Shown one piece after another: positions 21,437 through 32,320 of a stretch of 64,000 nucleotides of DNA. Within the stretch, counting starts at the first letter, position 1; each line of letters begins with the position of its first letter. Both the position numbers and the translations under genes were made by a program. The stretch is from NCBI GenBank assembly GCA_032719365.1, contig CM064874.1:42124271-42188270 (forward strand), in the 5' to 3' direction. The DNA is from Prinsepia uniflora (taxonomy: Eukaryota > Streptophyta > Magnoliopsida > Rosales > Rosaceae). The notes beneath the pieces are model-generated. The model did not search any database. It saw only the letters and a program-made list of their open reading frames with translations, and was not told the DNA's origin.

Positions 21437-22400
21437 GATCTGGAGACATTACTTATACGGTGAAACATGCTGACTGTTTACTGATCATAAAAATTTGAAG
21501 TACTTTTTCACACAGAAGGAGTTGAATGTGAGACAAAGAAGATGGTTGGAACTGTTTAAGAACTATGATTGCACGATTGAATACCATCCTGGAAAAGCTA
21601 ATGTGGTAGCTGATGCACTGAGTCGGAAATCAAGACATTTTATAGCCCATCTGCGGATGATACATTTGCCCTTATTGGTTGAACTTCGTAGGACTGGTGT
21701 TATGTTGGGACTTGATAGCCAAAGTGGTTTGGTAGCGAATCTCCAGGCGCGACCAATCTTAATTGATCAGATTATTGATGCCCAATTCCAAGACCCTGTC
21801 TTAGGTATTCTTTGAATTGAAGTGGAAGCAGGGAAACGACAGGATTATGCAGTTAGCGAGGATGGAGCCTTAACAAAAGAAGAAGGATTATGTGTACCTG
21901 CAGATGTAGTGTTAAAGAAGGAGATCCTGGACGAAGCTGATAGTTCGGCGTACGCTATGCATCCAGGAGGGACCAAAATGTACCGTACGCTTCGAGCACA
22001 TTATTGGTGGCTGGGTATGAAACGGGAAATTGCTGAGTATGTGAGTAAGTGTTTAATATGTCAGCAGGTAAAAGCTGAGAGACAGAGACCCTATGGAGCA
22101 TTACAACCGCTTCCTATCCCAGAGTGGAAATGGGACCATATAACTATGGATTTTGTGTTTAAACTTCATAGGACGCCCAGAGGCCACGATGGAGTTTGGG
22201 TGATTGTGGACAGACTCACCAAGTCAGCACATTTCTTACCTGTGAGGGAAGACTTTTAGAGGACCCAGTATGCCAGACTATTCATTAATGAGATTATCCG
22301 ATTATACGGCACTCCTGCCTCTATCGTATCGGATCGAGATCCACGATTTACATCCAGATTCTGGCAAAGTTTACAGGAATCTTTTGGGACAAGATTATAT
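21437..22400 (+). pseudogene. G1 RNase H end and integrase, truncated
   Basis: Resumes at 21437 with HKNLKYFFTQKELNVRQRRW, LELFKNYDCTIEYHPGKANV, VADALSRK, the end of Gypsy RNase H. After a TGA (21813) the same frame holds the integrase zinc finger (HPGGTKMYRTLRAHYWW then CLICQQVK) and core: ITMDFV (first catalytic Asp), VIVDRLTKSAHFLPV, a TAG at 22257, then GTPASIVSDRDPRFTSRFW (second Asp). Coding sequence ends at SFGTRLYN, before the catalytic Glu, and runs straight into LTR sequence at 22401. About 900-1300 bases of integrase and the 3' non-coding part have been deleted. Confidence 0.9.
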
Positions 22401-23946
22401 AACCCGATTTCAAACCCGTCGAGTATCCACTTTGAGTCGAGGGATTTTAAGATCCATTTCCTAAAATTGAGGTTATAGATCCCTAATAAACATGGAATAG
22501 ATGAAAATGAGTGAAAGTATGAACAAAATCGAGGTCGAATTGAGGGAGAATTCACCGGGTCTAATCGCGGATTCACGACCCGTTTACCAGGTAATCGGGC
22601 GAGGGAGACATACTGTAGCAGTATTGTGGACGGCGCGTGGCTTTCACGCGCAGCTGCTTGCGACGATGCGTGGCTGGGATTTTGACTTTGGGTCCAACAT
22701 ATTTTTGATGTTCTCGATGATACGAACCTATTGGCGTTGGTTTCGGGTCAATCAGATATGAATTTAGAGTAGTTTCAAATATCCGAAGGGTATAGGTTAC
22801 GTTTAAATAAAATTATTAAAGTCCGAAGATTAGGGAATTCGTACATGGTGTTATGTGATAACCTAGTCACCTTATATTAATTTGTTTGACAGGCCGAAAT
22901 ATTCCCAAGATGTCAGAAGAGAACGAACAGCTCGAAACTGAACAATCTGGACGGTGTGTGAGTGGACTTTTGTTTTCTACCCTGAATGCATGCATATATG
23001 TTTTAAATGCTTTATGATATGATTTGACATGATTTGGTATGATTGATGATTATGATGGATTTGTGGAACGTGCTTTGTGAAAGCTATGTTTCGGGTAGAG
23101 GCCCTGTTGAAATGTTTTTGACTTGATTTGAGATTTGAATGGTTTTAAAACGAGATTACTGGATTTGGTGACTGTTCCACATATACCGTCCTCTGTGATT
23201 TGATGGTCTCCTCCAGACGTCATAGATCCTGGAGTAGTCACGATCCACTGCCTGGAGATGAGTAGCTCCGAGGGAGGCTCAGTCTCAGGGGTGTGAGATT
23301 ATGATGATATCTTCCAGACGTCGTTGATCCTGGAGATGATATCACCCCAGACGTCGTAGATCCTGCGGAGGTACTCAGACATGAGACACCCGAGTTTGCA
23401 CGCGTTGCATTGATATCGTGATGGGTTACTTGGATATTGAGATTGGATATTGAGGATTGGTGGTATCATGATTTATTGATATTTGTGCCTAGATGCTTTA
23501 TTTCATACTTGATTTATAAGACTCATGTTTTATGATATGCATGCATGTTTGCAAACCTGGAGGGCAAGAATATATTTGATAAATGTATTTCTAAAACTTC
23601 CACTCACACCTTTGATGTTTTATGTACCCTCCAGGCCAATGCACAGGTACTGAGGCTAGTATCGAGGTAGAGGAATAAACAGACCGTTGCGTACTTAGAC
23701 ACCTTGCAGAGTAGGATTTTGATCCCTACTTGTAATATTACCTATGCTCTGTAAACCTAGTTGACTAGTCAAACTTGTGAGGTCAACGGTCCTGGAAAAC
23801 TTAATTATCCCTTGTCTGACAATGTTTGTCGTTTGTTATGTCATGTATGTATATCTGTAAAGTTACTTTTGGCACTTTAGCATTTTTGTCAGACGGGAGC
23901 AGGATTCTTCACGATTATCGAGGGATAATCGGGATGGGTCTTGTCA
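22401..23946 (+). mobile_element. G1 3' LTR, 5'-truncated (1546 bp)
   Basis: Matches the 5' LTR from 14029 onwards (AACCCGATTT ... GTCTTGTCA). The first 890 bases or so are missing, joined to integrase by a deletion. The end is intact and is followed by the AAAGC target duplication. Small losses relative to the 5' LTR, for example near 22660 and 23600. Confidence 0.92.
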
Positions 23947-23951
23947 AAAGC

Positions 23952-25296
23952 TCATAAGGGTTTATGCGATTCAAAACATAATTCTAACATGAAAATTTTA
24001 TACCAAGTTTTACAACCCATATCTACTACAAATCATAACACTCAAAATATCTCAATTAGCACAAGAATTCCAACAAAATGATATGCAAATACCATAATAT
24101 TCTTATTTGTTCCAATTCATCATCAATTAGTTAAGGGCTTACTAAGATTCTTGAAAACAAAAACTTAAAACACACAAAATTTTTGTTTCTTTTGTTTTTT
24201 GGTTTTTTGGTTTTTTTATTGCAAGAAGTAATTAAAAAAAATTTCTTTTTGTTTAAAACAAACAAAATTTTTTTTAACAATTTAAAAAACGGAAAAACAT
24301 TTGAAACAATTTTGAAATTTTTTTTAAAAACAATTTTTTGAAAATAACGAAAGTTGTTTTTTTTTAAAACGAGTTTAAAAAAAAACATTTTGAAAACGTT
24401 TTTTTTTTTAAATAAAACCACAAAATTATAAACCCCTCCCCCACACTTGAATCTGACATTGTCCTCAATATATGAAAGTAAAAGCATATAATCAAGTATG
24501 AGATAGAGTTTTATGAAAATAACTAAGAAAATAAAAGCAGACGAAATTAAAAGATAAGGGAAAGGAATGCAAATTGGTTGTAGACTCCACCATTGGGTTG
24601 CCTCCCAACAAGTGCTTGAGTTTAACGTCGTTAGCATAGACGAAGTGCTTTAATCAAATCATTTGATGCAAGGCCTATGCACTATTTCAAACTCCACATC
24701 GTGCTTTCCCATTGCCTCTTGGTAAGGCGTCAATCTATCTTGAATCTGAGGGTCAAGTTCATGTGCGATCTCCTTGACAAGGGCGTCCCCAAGTCTAGTT
24801 CATAGACCTTAGATTAAGTGAATTGCACATTGAGTGTTCCTTCAAGAGAATTAGGTGAGAATATGTACGTGAAAAGAAGACAAGATATATAAAATAATAT
24901 ACGTAAGAAACTGAGAATATTTACAAGTAAGGGAAGTCAAAGATATATATGGTTCACATAGCTTTCAAAGTTTAGATGGAGACTTCTACGTATTATCTTG
25001 GATTTCGAACCATTGTCCCCCCATTTGGACAAGTCCAAAGTGACCAGGTAGAAAGAATACATGCAAAGGGAGGATGATTTTTAAACTCTGAAGTCCTACT
25101 TCTCAATCTGAAGATAATTTTGGAACTCCGAAGTTCTACTTCTCAGAGCTGGCCAATAGCATGCATTATCTCAAACCCTAGACATCACCATTGAAAATTT
25201 CCTACTAAGGGTAGACATGTATTTTTTCCAAGATAACTCAAATTTTAACAAACTCCGCCCTCAACCTCGTCACTTTTAAGGGCCATGAAGGGTTTA
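23952..25296 (-). mobile_element. Athila-like non-coding interior, right part
   Basis: Continues the host element after the G1 target duplication. T/A homopolymer runs fill 24180-24420. The string GGGTTGCCTCCCAACAAGTG at 24595-24614 is of a kind common in plant non-chromovirus Gypsy elements. Around 25175-25280 the plus strand reads LDITIENFLLRVDMYF, weakly gag-like; I would not call it. No intact coding region. Confidence 0.5.
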
Positions 25297-28152
25297 TGAC
25301 AGGACCCGCCCCGATCCTCTCTGGAACCACATGGGGACGTGCCCTGCTCCCGTCTGACACCCAAAATTTATACCAATTTTAACCTTAAACGTTCACATGC
25401 ATAAAAACCAAATTAAAGTTTTACATCAAGTTCGAAATAAACAGATGTCAGATAAGGGATGAAATCCAAATCAAAAGTTGCGAGCACGACTCTAATATAA
25501 ACCTGCGGGTAAAATCACCCAACAGGGATTCAGGTACGCAGAAGTAGATCTATGCCTCAGCCTCAGGTTCCTCCTCTACCTCATTAGCACGACCTGGAGG
25601 AGTTACCAAAACATCAAGGGTGAGTGGGCCGAAACACAAGTTTATAAAAACTCTTAGTAAGTAAAACATATAATTTACCCCTCCGTTTTCCAAACATGCA
25701 TGCATCAGAATTTAAAACCATAATTCATATAATATGTATCATAAGGCATATAATAAAACCATAAACATAATTTTAGCCACTGCACTATACACTCCGATCT
25801 TGACATCCCCGATGTCTGACGTCCCTGACGTCCAATAAGGTCATAGTCTCAAGGCTACGCGTGCCACTTGGGTCTCAATTCCAAGTCCAATCCCCGAACC
25901 CCGTCCGGGTACAGCATCTCAAATGCCTAGCGCCCTAGACGCTCGACGTCCCTGACGTCAAATAAGCAATCCTGCTCCTGAGTCATTCTACGGTCCGGTT
26001 CCTCCGTAGAATGACCCCTCGCAGGCAATGCGCCATGACCACTCCGGGGTACCACATCCGGAGGAGACAGTATCATAAGAATGGATCTATACAGTGCAGT
26101 ACCAAATACATTTTATTGATATCCACATGCAAAACATATATGTATACATAGATAAAATCCGAACCGATCGTTACGTTTCATTAGACGGGGTTCAAACCCA
26201 AATACTGTGAAATGTGCCATAACCATAATTTCAATATCATCAAAACCATTTCTTGATTCCAGCATGTGAACATATAAGTAAATCGGAAAACATTTAAGCA
26301 TGCAAGTGTTTAATGAAATCGGGCCCACTCACAGTACAATCCTACTAGGTACGGAACGTATACCCTCGTCCTGGTACAATTGTACAATCCCTGTCATGTC
26401 CAAAGTATACGTAAACGTCAATATAAACCCCTAACATTCAACCATGAAATCCTAGGCTGAAACTGGCCCGGAAAAGCCGCCCGAACGCGCTTCCCGAGGC
26501 AATAAACCTCAATTTGACCAACTTCATGATCTCCGATCGACCCGAAACCACCGCCATTGGATTCGGATCATCGAAACCTAAAGGATGGTGGTGGTCCCAC
26601 CAAAAACACTGTTCACACGCGCCGGTCAACGCGTAGGTCAACGTAGGAACAGTTCCTGCTGACGTCACTGCTGACGTCAGCATGACGTCATGCTGACGTC
26701 ATCTGACAGCTGTCAGGTCTGACATGTCAGACTCTGACAAGTGCCACGTGTCAACACCCGATTGGTCCAGCTCACTGATCTGTCAGGCCACGTGTCAGAT
26801 CTGACATGTGCCACATGTCAGCACGTCACTGGTCCACGTCACTGACATGTCAGTGACACATGGCAGTACCTGATTGGGCCACGTCACTGACATGTCAGTG
26901 CTGACTATGCACTGACATGTGACACGTGTCAACACAAGAGTGGTCCACGTCACTGACAGGGTGCCACGTCATCACCTCTGTCCTCTGACGGGTCGACCCG
27001 TTTCTCTACAACTGGGTCGATCAGACCCTCGATCATGACCCGGTCACCAATCCTCCATTTCTCAACCATTTTAACTCAGGTTTGTTCCTAACTGTTCGTC
27101 TCAATCCCATAAAGGGTTCTACCTAATTAAAATCACCAAACAAAGCGTGGATCGAAGGCTTACCTCAATGCACAGAATCCGGGTTCCCGTCGCCGTTTAG
27201 CCTTCGTTCAGGCCTTCTCAGCTTACGAAAACAAGCTCTTGAGATTCCTATTAGTCCCTAGAATCGATTAGGGTTAGTAGAAATCAAAGATACACGTTGG
27301 AAGTCAAGTTTCAAATTCTGAGTTTTTAAAACAGTTTCGGGTTTTTAGGACCACTTACCTCGCCACCGTCCGCCGCCGTGATCACTGTCGTCCCTCTGCC
27401 TCACTAGCTCAGTCCAGCCACGCCCAAAGCAAAGGTCAGGTGCTACGCAGGTGTGATGGTTGAAATGGGCAGAATGTGGGTGTCGGGTAGGAAAATATAT
27501 AGAATGGAGGGAATCTGCTCACACAAAATGGATGGTCCAGATTTGATCTCAGGGATGAGATCAATGGTTGGGATGAAATCTGGGGGTTTCAGATCAATGG
27601 CTGGGATTAAAAGGTAGATTAATTCTATTTAATCACATAGTGGAGTTTGATCCAATCTAGCCAATGGGTGAGTGACACTTGTCACTCATCCAGGTGTCCT
27701 CCAATCAGAATACCAGAATAAAATATTCGACACAAAAACCGAGACGCGAACCTCCCGATTTCACGTTTCTGACCATAACTTCCTCGTGCGAAGTCCGATT
27801 TCCCCGTGCCGCCTGTCTACGGACTCAGGACATTGAGACCTACCTAACGGTCCTTGAGTCATGTGAAAATTAGTTACCAAACGAAAAGTCAACATTTTCC
27901 CCCCTAAAGTCCAAATTACGGTAATGCCCCTGAACTTCCGATAGTCATAACTTTTTCCCTGATCGTCCGAATTGGACGTGCCACCTGTCTATGAACTCGT
28001 GACGTCCTGAACTACGTCACGGTCACTGGTTAAAGTCCTTTTGACCCACCAATCAAAAAGTCAACAATTTGGCCATACCATTCACAAGGGTAAAACGTCA
28101 ATTCATACATTAAATTACAATATTCAAATCTTCGAATTTCCGGGTTGTTACA
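25297..28152 (-). mobile_element. Solo LTR, Gypsy (2856 bp)
   Basis: Minus strand TGTAACAACCCGG ... GGGTCCTGTCA, flanked by GTTTA at 25292-25296 and 28153-28157. It holds the inverted arms (GTGAGTGGGC at 25620, GCCCACTCACAG at 26326), CATGCATGCATC (25694), CCCTGACGTCC tandem repeats (25800-25960), a unique GTCAG/ACGTG-rich array (26640-26970) and a palindrome near 27667. It lies within the Athila-like interior. Confidence 0.93.
26640..26970 (-). repeat. Array of TGACGTCA, TGACATGTCA and CACGTG-like motifs
   Basis: Starting with three GCTGACGTCA units, then a run of TGACATGTCAG, GCCACGTGTCA and GGTCCACGTCACTG, in roughly 60-70 base imperfect units. TGACGTCA and ACGTG are bZIP-type target cores. 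The unit is absent from the other LTRs of the window, so it expanded in this lineage. Confidence 0.75.
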
Positions 28153-28359
28153 GTTTAGGTGTAAGTTAACCACCAAAACTTCACCTATTCCATTAAAGAT
28201 CAAGATCTAAACCCCGAAGAATACGTGATCCACAAATAGCTGAGACTAATGCATGAATGCAAGATGTTATTTACAAATATGATGTTATAAACAAATATGA
28301 AATGTACAATATAAACATATTTACACAAACAAAATCACACAAGAGATAATTTCAATCCC
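28153..28359 (-). mobile_element. Athila-like leader next to the PBS
   Basis: Unique AT-rich sequence between the nested solo LTR and the primer binding site. No coding content. Confidence 0.5.
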
Positions 28360-28373
28360 TGGCAACGTCGCCA
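28360..28373 (-). other. Primer binding site, Athila-type
   Basis: Minus strand TGGCGACGTTGCCA, five bases inside the LTR end. Athila and Tat elements use TGGCGCCGTTGCC-type sites rather than the tRNA-Met site; this one differs by one base. Confidence 0.8.
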
Positions 28374-28378
28374 AAAAA

Positions 28379-29926
28379 TGATATGCTAAAATCAAGCATT
28401 AAAGTAAACACAAAGTCACACTCAAAACTTAATAAAAACATATGCAAATTAAAACCCTTTTGTGTAGATGTAGCGTTAATAAGTAGGAATCGTTCTTAAT
28501 TGGGGATTAAGGGTACCTAAGCATGATTATCGTTTGATTATTTAATTAGGGGGTAATTGATTGTTTTTAATGTCCTATGTGATTAACTATCCTAAACTAA
28601 TCTAATCTATCCTAATTTATTATTTACATTGTCAACGCATCTTTAACCTAACTCATTTATGATTGTATTAACTTCAACCTACGAAATCCTATAATCTTAA
28701 TCTTACGAGTTACTTGCATATTCTCTTAAGTACGTGCCCGGGGCTCCCGACGACACTTTCAATGACGTAGACTCAGGGCTCCTTATATCTAGTCAAGCAT
28801 TAAGCGCGAACACACAAACATAAAAAATATTCGTAGAACACATAGAATATTGAAGCAATACAAATCATAAAACCAAGAATATTGTTAGAAATCAATTCAT
28901 ATAGCCAACATTCAAGCATAAGAAATAACTACAAGGTAAAAATGTCCTCTTTGGGGCTCCATATTGAGACGAAGTGAATGAGCACTCTTTGGTGAGACAA
29001 GCAAGGGTTCCTTTACTTAGTCAAAAATGAAGGTGTAGAGGGTGAAGTATGGTGTAATTATTCTTACACTTGAAATCGTGAATATAATGAAAAGGGAAAT
29101 TTGGTTGAGCAGAGTTTTGGTACAAAGAACGAGCGACCCCTTAACTAAGGAGAAAAACTAAGTATTTATAGGCATAGGACATAACCCTAGCTCAGTCCTA
29201 ATTAAGAAGGGAAAAAATCCAAAACTAGAAGGAATCCTTGTTAACCGCAATTGGCATCCTAGTGCTGCAAGGAATTATCTTTGGGAATCAGACACAAGAC
29301 TCTTGTTATTTTCATGGAACTTACCTTTAATTCATATAGTAAACATCTCCTAGAAGCATGAGAATTTGATCTTAAACAGCTGGAAAACGCGCAATGCTTA
29401 AATTCCTAGTGAAACAGGTAATCCTACTCGGGCAGCCTGACTATACCTCACCAAACCAGGAATTTACACGGTTGTAGGACTCCGATTTTAGTAATTCTTG
29501 AACCATTAGAACCTAGACTTCTAGATCTTTCCAACCATACCTTAACCGCATTCTGATTTTATCGGAACTATTCACGATGGTCTATGGAAGTGAGCTTATT
29601 TGGACAAGAAGATTTCTGCTTTGTAACTTTTAATCCACTTCTTCTTTTGGGATTCTCCAAGAACGAATCTTGGCATAATCTTAAGCCTTATTGCACATAT
29701 GTACATAGTCATGACCCATCTTGATGAATCTTGATCCAATCTTTATAAATCTTGGCCCATTCTTGAAAGCTTATGCGGTTTTGCTCCAATTTAACCTCTG
29801 TACTCCACATTCTTGGGTTGGTACCTAAAAACAATAAAAAAAGTTAGAAATGGTAAGATTAGGGTTATAACAAAGTAAAATGAAAAGGAAATTGAGATAA
29901 AAAGGGGGTGAAATATGTGCTTATCA
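28379..29926 (-). mobile_element. Athila-like 5' LTR (1548 bp)
   Basis: Minus strand TGATAAGCACATATTTC ... TAGCATATCA, immediately outside the PBS. The outer 120 bases match the stub at 9214-9335, so the two are the LTR pair of one element that now spans about 20.7 kb because of nested insertions. Its own remaining interior totals only about 3 kb with no gag or pol recognised, so it was non-autonomous or internally deleted. Confidence 0.85.
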
Positions 29927-32320
29927 ATGGTGCATGGTTACGAGGGTTATGAAAGCCATGATTTGGGTTTTGGACTTGGAATTTTGATAAAGAACTTGGA
30001 TTAGAAACTAATATATGTTGTAGATATGTGAATTTCGATATTGGAGATTTGCTGTGCAGGATTAGTTAGGTTTGAGTATGATGGTGCTCAAACGTCTATA
30101 GCACGGATCTGTTTTCCTGAGCAGTTGTTTAGTCTTAGACGTCAAGTTAGGGGGCTCCATATCCTAAGACTAGTAGTATGTCTGATTGTGGATTGGTTAT
30201 GTCTTAGATGTCTGGAGCCGTGCTCTATTTCCCTGAGACTTGGACTAGTGCCCAGACGTCTAGAGTTGGGCTCCATTTTCCTAGGATCGGTCCACACCCA
30301 GACATCCAAAGTTGGGCATTGTTTCTCTGGGTGACACTTGGACATTCAGAGCGGGGCTCTTTTTTAACAAGTGAATGATTTGGCCTACCAACAATGTCGA
30401 GTGATTATGTCTGTGACACCTAGACATCCAGAGTTGGGCTCTGTTTCCTCGGGCACTCAGATGTCCAGAGTATGGGCTCTATTTCCCTGAGTGATTATGT
30501 GATATGACGTGTGGTTAACCAAGCGGTATGTTGGCTAATAGTATAGAAATAACTCGAAAAGTGAGTTTTGAATGATGCACTACGTGTAGTGATAATTATG
30601 CATTAACGTTGAGTAGTTTAGTACTTGACTGAGTAATCGGGATATAAGGGTACAAATGAGAAAAGGAAATATGGAAAATTGGATAATAAGAAAGACTGGT
30701 ATGGCTAGGGGATTAATTCCCATCATTCTGGAAATTCCATTCATTATGAAACCTTGTTGAAATAACTTTTAGGGACCTTGTGCGAAACTTATTCATTATG
30801 CTTGTGCTGATTGATGTTGTGCTTGTGCATCGATGTAAAGTTGATTTTGTGTGAATGTTGTGGAATCTTGGATATGGATTGATTGTTACTGATGTGATTT
30901 ATGATGAGTAATACTCCTCAATATACAAGTTGATTAGTAGTCTCAAACGTTGAGCCGTGAGCTGGTATCACAGTAAATGTTGTAGTGGATATTGTGCATC
31001 GAGGATAGGTTGGCTATGTGTGGGTTTGTGTGATGTAGAAATGGACAAGGATTGGATATGAATTATTGTTGTGCTAATACTGTGTTGATTCTTATGATGA
31101 TTTGTGTGCCGGTCATCAAGACTTTTGATCTTTGTGCATTATGACTTATGACATAAGATTTTGTGACTTCTGAATGTTTTTCGGATGTATTCCGGTGGCA
31201 CGCTTTATGGAGTTCGTGATTAAGGAATCAATTGATTAGTAAGATTTGATGACAATTGGTTGTTAACATTTAAAAATAAACTTTGAAACCAGGGAAAAAA
31301 AATAAACCAAATTTAAATGTTTTTACCCTTGCATAGGGTAGTCCGATCACCGTATATGTTTCAAATCTTTGAAATTGGTGATTAAGGTTCTTTGACAATT
31401 CATTCATGTTTGAATTATATTAGCATTTGGACTCAGTTAGTCAGTTGGAATTTATATTGGTATTGAATAAGTGTTGATTTGTATGATCGTTGTGCAATGT
31501 TTGATTTCATGGTTGATTGGTCAAATAGATTTGGATATGTTAATAGTAGTTGCGATTGTTTCCTAGTTTGGGTCAAAGTTGTAAGATTCCATTTTGGATT
31601 AATGCTATAGTACATAATCGTTTGCGATAATTAGGGACAAGTGGTGTTAGTTGGCAGAATTTGGTTGGGAATCTCTCAGTAAAGTTGAGGTAGCAACCAA
31701 GTGATAACGAAGACATCCCGGAATAACTCTCCCTATGAGCTAGGGTTATTGTGAGTTGTTAGTAGTGTTATTGGGATTGAGGTATGCCCTTACAACACTT
31801 GTGGGATGAATAAAGGTCTTTTGGAATAAACTGTGATAAAAAAAATATACTGATAGAGAATCAGAAATGCACAATAAAGGTATTAGTCTGACTAACTTGA
31901 GAATTTTTTCAAAATATGTGAATCCAGTTGACAGAATTAACATAGTAAAATGGAATGATGGTATTGATGATGAATGTTTTAAAAATGATTTTTTGAAAAA
32001 TTTATGGCAATGTTTGAAGTACACTTTTATGAGACTGGTGATAAATGGTGCATAGGCTCAAATTTGGTTTTGGCTTTTAAGAATTGGGTATGTGTTGCCA
32101 CAATTCGAATGTGGCTTTTACATGGTTAGTGGGGAAATACTTACGAAATCTTGGGAATTTCACGAAAATTGTGTATTGGGTTTAATCTCGGATTTTGAAA
32201 TGTACTTTCGGATTAAGAGATCAGTATGTGTCGTGCTTGTTTCTTAGAACTTGTGCACTATTGGTTACTAGTTAGTACGCAGTTGTGATATCCTTGAGTA
32301 GGGTGTATCATAAGATGACA
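29927..32320 (+). mobile_element. Decayed plus-strand Gypsy sequence
   Basis: AT-rich, many stops. It is probably the left part of the element whose PPT and 3' LTR lie at 36321-38027, because the nested LTR at 32321-35690 sits between similar sequence. The first 570 bases hold tandem repeats of LTR style. No primer site, gag or pol motif was found. Confidence 0.45.
30130..30500 (+). repeat. Tandem CCAGACGTCTAGAGTTGGGC repeats
   Basis: Six or seven units of about 50 bases: AGACGTC(T/C)AGAGTTGGG, then CTCCATTTCC, then CTGAG. The unit resembles the CAGACGTC repeats in the LTRs on both sides, which suggests this segment was part of an LTR. Confidence 0.7.

Larger units (their letters stand above)
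13141..23946 (+). mobile_element. Gypsy element G1 with gag-pol, nested and broken
   Basis: Bounded by TGTAACGCCCC at 13141 and CTTGTCA at 23946, with a perfect 5-bp target duplication AAAGC at 13136-13140 and 23947-23951. Order: 5' LTR, PBS, gag, zinc knuckle, protease, RT, RNase H, integrase, 3' LTR. This is the Gypsy order. It inserted into the Athila-like element. It later took in a solo LTR (18374-21431) and lost the integrase C-terminus together with the first 890 bases or so of the 3' LTR. Motifs suggest a chromovirus (Tekay/Del-like), but a chromodomain would lie in the deleted part. Not autonomous: several stops, frameshifts and a changed protease triad. Confidence 0.93.

Noticed and set aside
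24131..24637. 168-codon minus-strand frame rich in Phe, Lys and Asn
   Set aside because: Translation of A/T homopolymer runs in an Athila-like non-coding interior; not a membrane protein gene.
25175..25285. Plus-strand gag-like peptide LDITIENFLLRVDMYF
   Set aside because: Too short and interrupted by stops to assign to a Gag family.
29927..30500. Idea that this is a second 5' LTR with its own element
   Set aside because: No TG start, CA end or primer site could be found, so only tandem repeats and decayed sequence are reported.
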